Positions 62,824 through 64,000 of a stretch of DNA of 64,000 nt are shown piece by piece (position 1 is the stretch's first letter; each line of letters begins with the position of its first letter). Source of the DNA: Marmoricola sp. URHB0036 (GTDB lineage Bacteria; Actinomycetota; Actinomycetes; Propionibacteriales; Nocardioidaceae); the NCBI RefSeq assembly GCF_000426045.1, contig NZ_AUEP01000007.1:1-64000 (forward strand), read 5' to 3'. Both the position numbers and the translations under genes were made by a program. The notes below the pieces were generated by a model. It saw nothing but the letters and a program-made list of their open reading frames with translations, ran no database searches and had not been told where the DNA came from.

Positions 62824-63594
62824 TTAGACGCCCGACCGAACGGGTGGTCGCTTCCCATCCTCCACGACTTCGGTCGAGCTGGCCCAGATGCCTTCGAAGT
62901 GCGCCGAAAAGCGTGAGAACAGCCCGTTCGGGCCGAGTCTGCGCAGATGTAGCAACGGCGCCGCGTGGCCCGGTGTCGCGTAAAGGTGGGGAGTCACGAG
63001 CATCTCGTCGTCGAAGCGGAAAAGTGAGTTGTACAACGGTGCCGACTGGAAACGCACCTCTGCGCCGTTCACATCTAGGAGGGGACGGAGCGCTTTCAGC
63101 GTCGTGGAAATCCGGGCCACCAACGTGATCGGCTCCTGCTCTTCGTCGTCTCGGAGGCTCACCTGGTCGGACTCCGGGTCGGCGATGGCGATCCGCACGC
63201 GACATCCATCCGCACACTTCTCGCTCAGGAGCTCTACGAGCCCAGGGTGCTGCTGCGGCAGGAAGTACAGCGTGTAGCCCAGCAGGTCGATCTGCTTGTT
63301 CGCGCCCTCGAAGAGGTCCCACCACCGCCTGGTGTCCAGCTCCGACCGAAATGCATAAGCCGCCAGCAACTCGGCGCCAGCTGCGCTGCCGCTCGTGATC
63401 CCACCTGATCCCGGCCAGAGGAACTCCTCGTCCTCCCCCACTGCCTCGCACAGCTTCCAACGATGGCGCGGGTGCGGAACGCGACCGGCCAACCATCGCT
63501 GCACCGTCTTCGGATCTACGCCAGTCGACCGGGCAGCGGCTTCCACGGACAGGCTCGCCCGTCCCATTGCGAGGCGCAGGCGCTCGTTCGTCAT
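62824..63594 (-). CDS. XRE-type HTH protein with DUF5919-like C-terminal domain
   Basis: 256 residues from ATG 63594 (GGAG upstream). HTH at ~1-55: MTNERLRLAMGRASLSVEAA, ARSTGVDPKTVQRWLAGRVP. C-terminal domain (FRSELDTRRWWDLFEGANKQ, IDLLGYTLYFLPQQHPGLVE, CRVRIAIADPES) resembles the phospholipase-D-like DUF5919 region seen in actinobacterial regulators. No HKD motifs are complete, so enzymatic activity is doubtful. Confidence 0.75.
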   Translation of the reverse strand: MTNERLRLAMGRASLSVEAAARSTGVDPKTVQRWLAGRVPHPRHRWKLCEAVGEDEEFLWPGSGGITSGSAAGAELLAAYAFRSELDTRRWWDLFEGANKQIDLLGYTLYFLPQQHPGLVELLSEKCADGCRVRIAIADPESDQVSLRDDEEQEPITLVARISTTLKALRPLLDVNGAEVRFQSAPLYNSLFRFDDEMLVTPHLYATPGHAAPLLHLRRLGPNGLFSRFSAHFEGIWASSTEVVEDGKRPPVRSGV

Positions 63595-63710
63595 CGGTGC
63601 TCCAGGACGTATCGGCGTATCTTCAAACATTCTAAACGTCCCAGCAATGCGGTTCCCTCGTCAAGAGGCCCAGCGCGTAATTGGGGAGAACCGACTCGGA
63701 GGTGAACGAG

Positions 63711-63941
63711 GTGACAGATTCAATCGCCGCAACCAGCGCCGATCTGGATCGGCCCCGTCTCCTGTCGTCGGCCCTGGAGGGGCTCCCCCTCCTCATTCCG
63801 GTCCCGCAGGCGGCGACTCTCCTCGGCATCAGTCGATCAGCCGCCTACCGCTGCGCCGCCTGCGGCGACCTTCCAATCACCCACCTCGGAGGACGCGTAT
63901 ACGTCGTGACCGCGCGGCTTCAGGAGCTCTTGTCGGCATGA
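63711..63941 (+). CDS. excisionase-like HTH protein
   Basis: 76 residues from GTG 63711, preceded by GGAGGTGA. MerR/excisionase-type helix-turn-helix: LPLLIPVPQAATLLGISRSA then AYRCAACGDLPITHLGGRVY and VVTARLQELL. Small proteins of this type directly before integrases control element excision. Stop overlaps the integrase start (ATGA). Confidence 0.85.
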   Translation: MTDSIAATSADLDRPRLLSSALEGLPLLIPVPQAATLLGISRSAAYRCAACGDLPITHLGGRVYVVTARLQELLSA

Positions 63942-64000
63942 GGGGTTCTGTGCGGCGACGTGCGAACGGCGAGTGGGAGTACCGCTTCGAAGCGGGCGAG
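63938..64000 (+). CDS. tyrosine-type integrase, N-terminal start (partial)
   Basis: Only 21 codons are present: MRGSVRRRANGEWEYRFEAG then E. 'GSV.RR..G.WE.RF..G' is the usual start of actinobacterial phage-type integrases (AP2-like arm-binding domain). Overlap with the excisionase-like gene supports this. The rest lies beyond the window. Confidence 0.7.
   Translation, partial: MRGSVRRRANGEWEYRFEAGE

Noticed and set aside
1-64000. CRISPR arrays, rRNA operons, riboswitches
   Set aside because: No regularly spaced direct repeats, rRNA-like stretches or recognisable riboswitch cores were seen on either strand.

Overview
High-GC DNA with actinobacterial gene families (Lsr2, MOSC/ferredoxin-reductase fusions, LAL-type LuxR regulators, PucR and IclR regulators, many ATGA/GTGA gene overlaps). 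The host is probably a free-living actinomycete, possibly Nocardioidaceae-like; the rank below phylum is a guess. There is no rRNA, no complete tRNA and no CRISPR array.

1-17 kb is catabolic. It holds a DUF1989 gene with a small ribbon-helix-helix-like partner, a ribose-type ABC importer operon (with a 43-aa ORF between the binding protein and ATPase genes), an AhpD-like protein, a luciferase-like monooxygenase, a BKACE enzyme, a PucR activator, a flavin reductase fused to an IclR-like effector domain, a quinone reductase-like MDR and a 3-oxoacid CoA-transferase operon divergent from an IclR regulator. Decayed transposases (ISAzo13-, IS256-, IS3-like) lie between these units.

18-57 kb looks like a stress/low-oxygen fermentation island: formamidase, pyruvate oxidase-type ThDP enzyme, universal stress protein, MFS exporter, SDRs, VOC protein, TehA-like channel, three LuxR-type regulators, a tandem muconolactone-isomerase-like gene, fumarase, NAD-malic enzyme, DUF4331, DUF1003, DJ-1/PfpI, a peroxiredoxin-like protein, a MOSC/ferredoxin-reductase fusion and a complete arginine deiminase pathway (arcA; arcDBC). 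A 23-bp sequence (CCAGGG, 5 nt, CACGGGCGCGA) recurs about 13 times upstream of these units, often in divergent pairs and 53-90 nt before start codons. I consider it the main undescribed feature: a putative regulon operator or promoter element joining the arginine deiminase, malic enzyme, stress-protein and regulator genes.

45.6-48.3 kb is a scar: the 3' half of a tRNA-Thr(CGU) gene (attachment-site remnant) and broken MFS, QOR2-like and IS5-like genes. 56.5-58 kb holds gene debris and a ~300-bp inverted-repeat element.

58-64 kb is accessory: a stand-alone receiver protein, a TIR-domain protein beside a frameshifted membrane gene, Lsr2, a Nudix hydrolase, an XRE/DUF5919-like regulator, an excisionase-like protein and the start of an integrase at the right edge. 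This is probably the end of an integrative element that continues outside the window.
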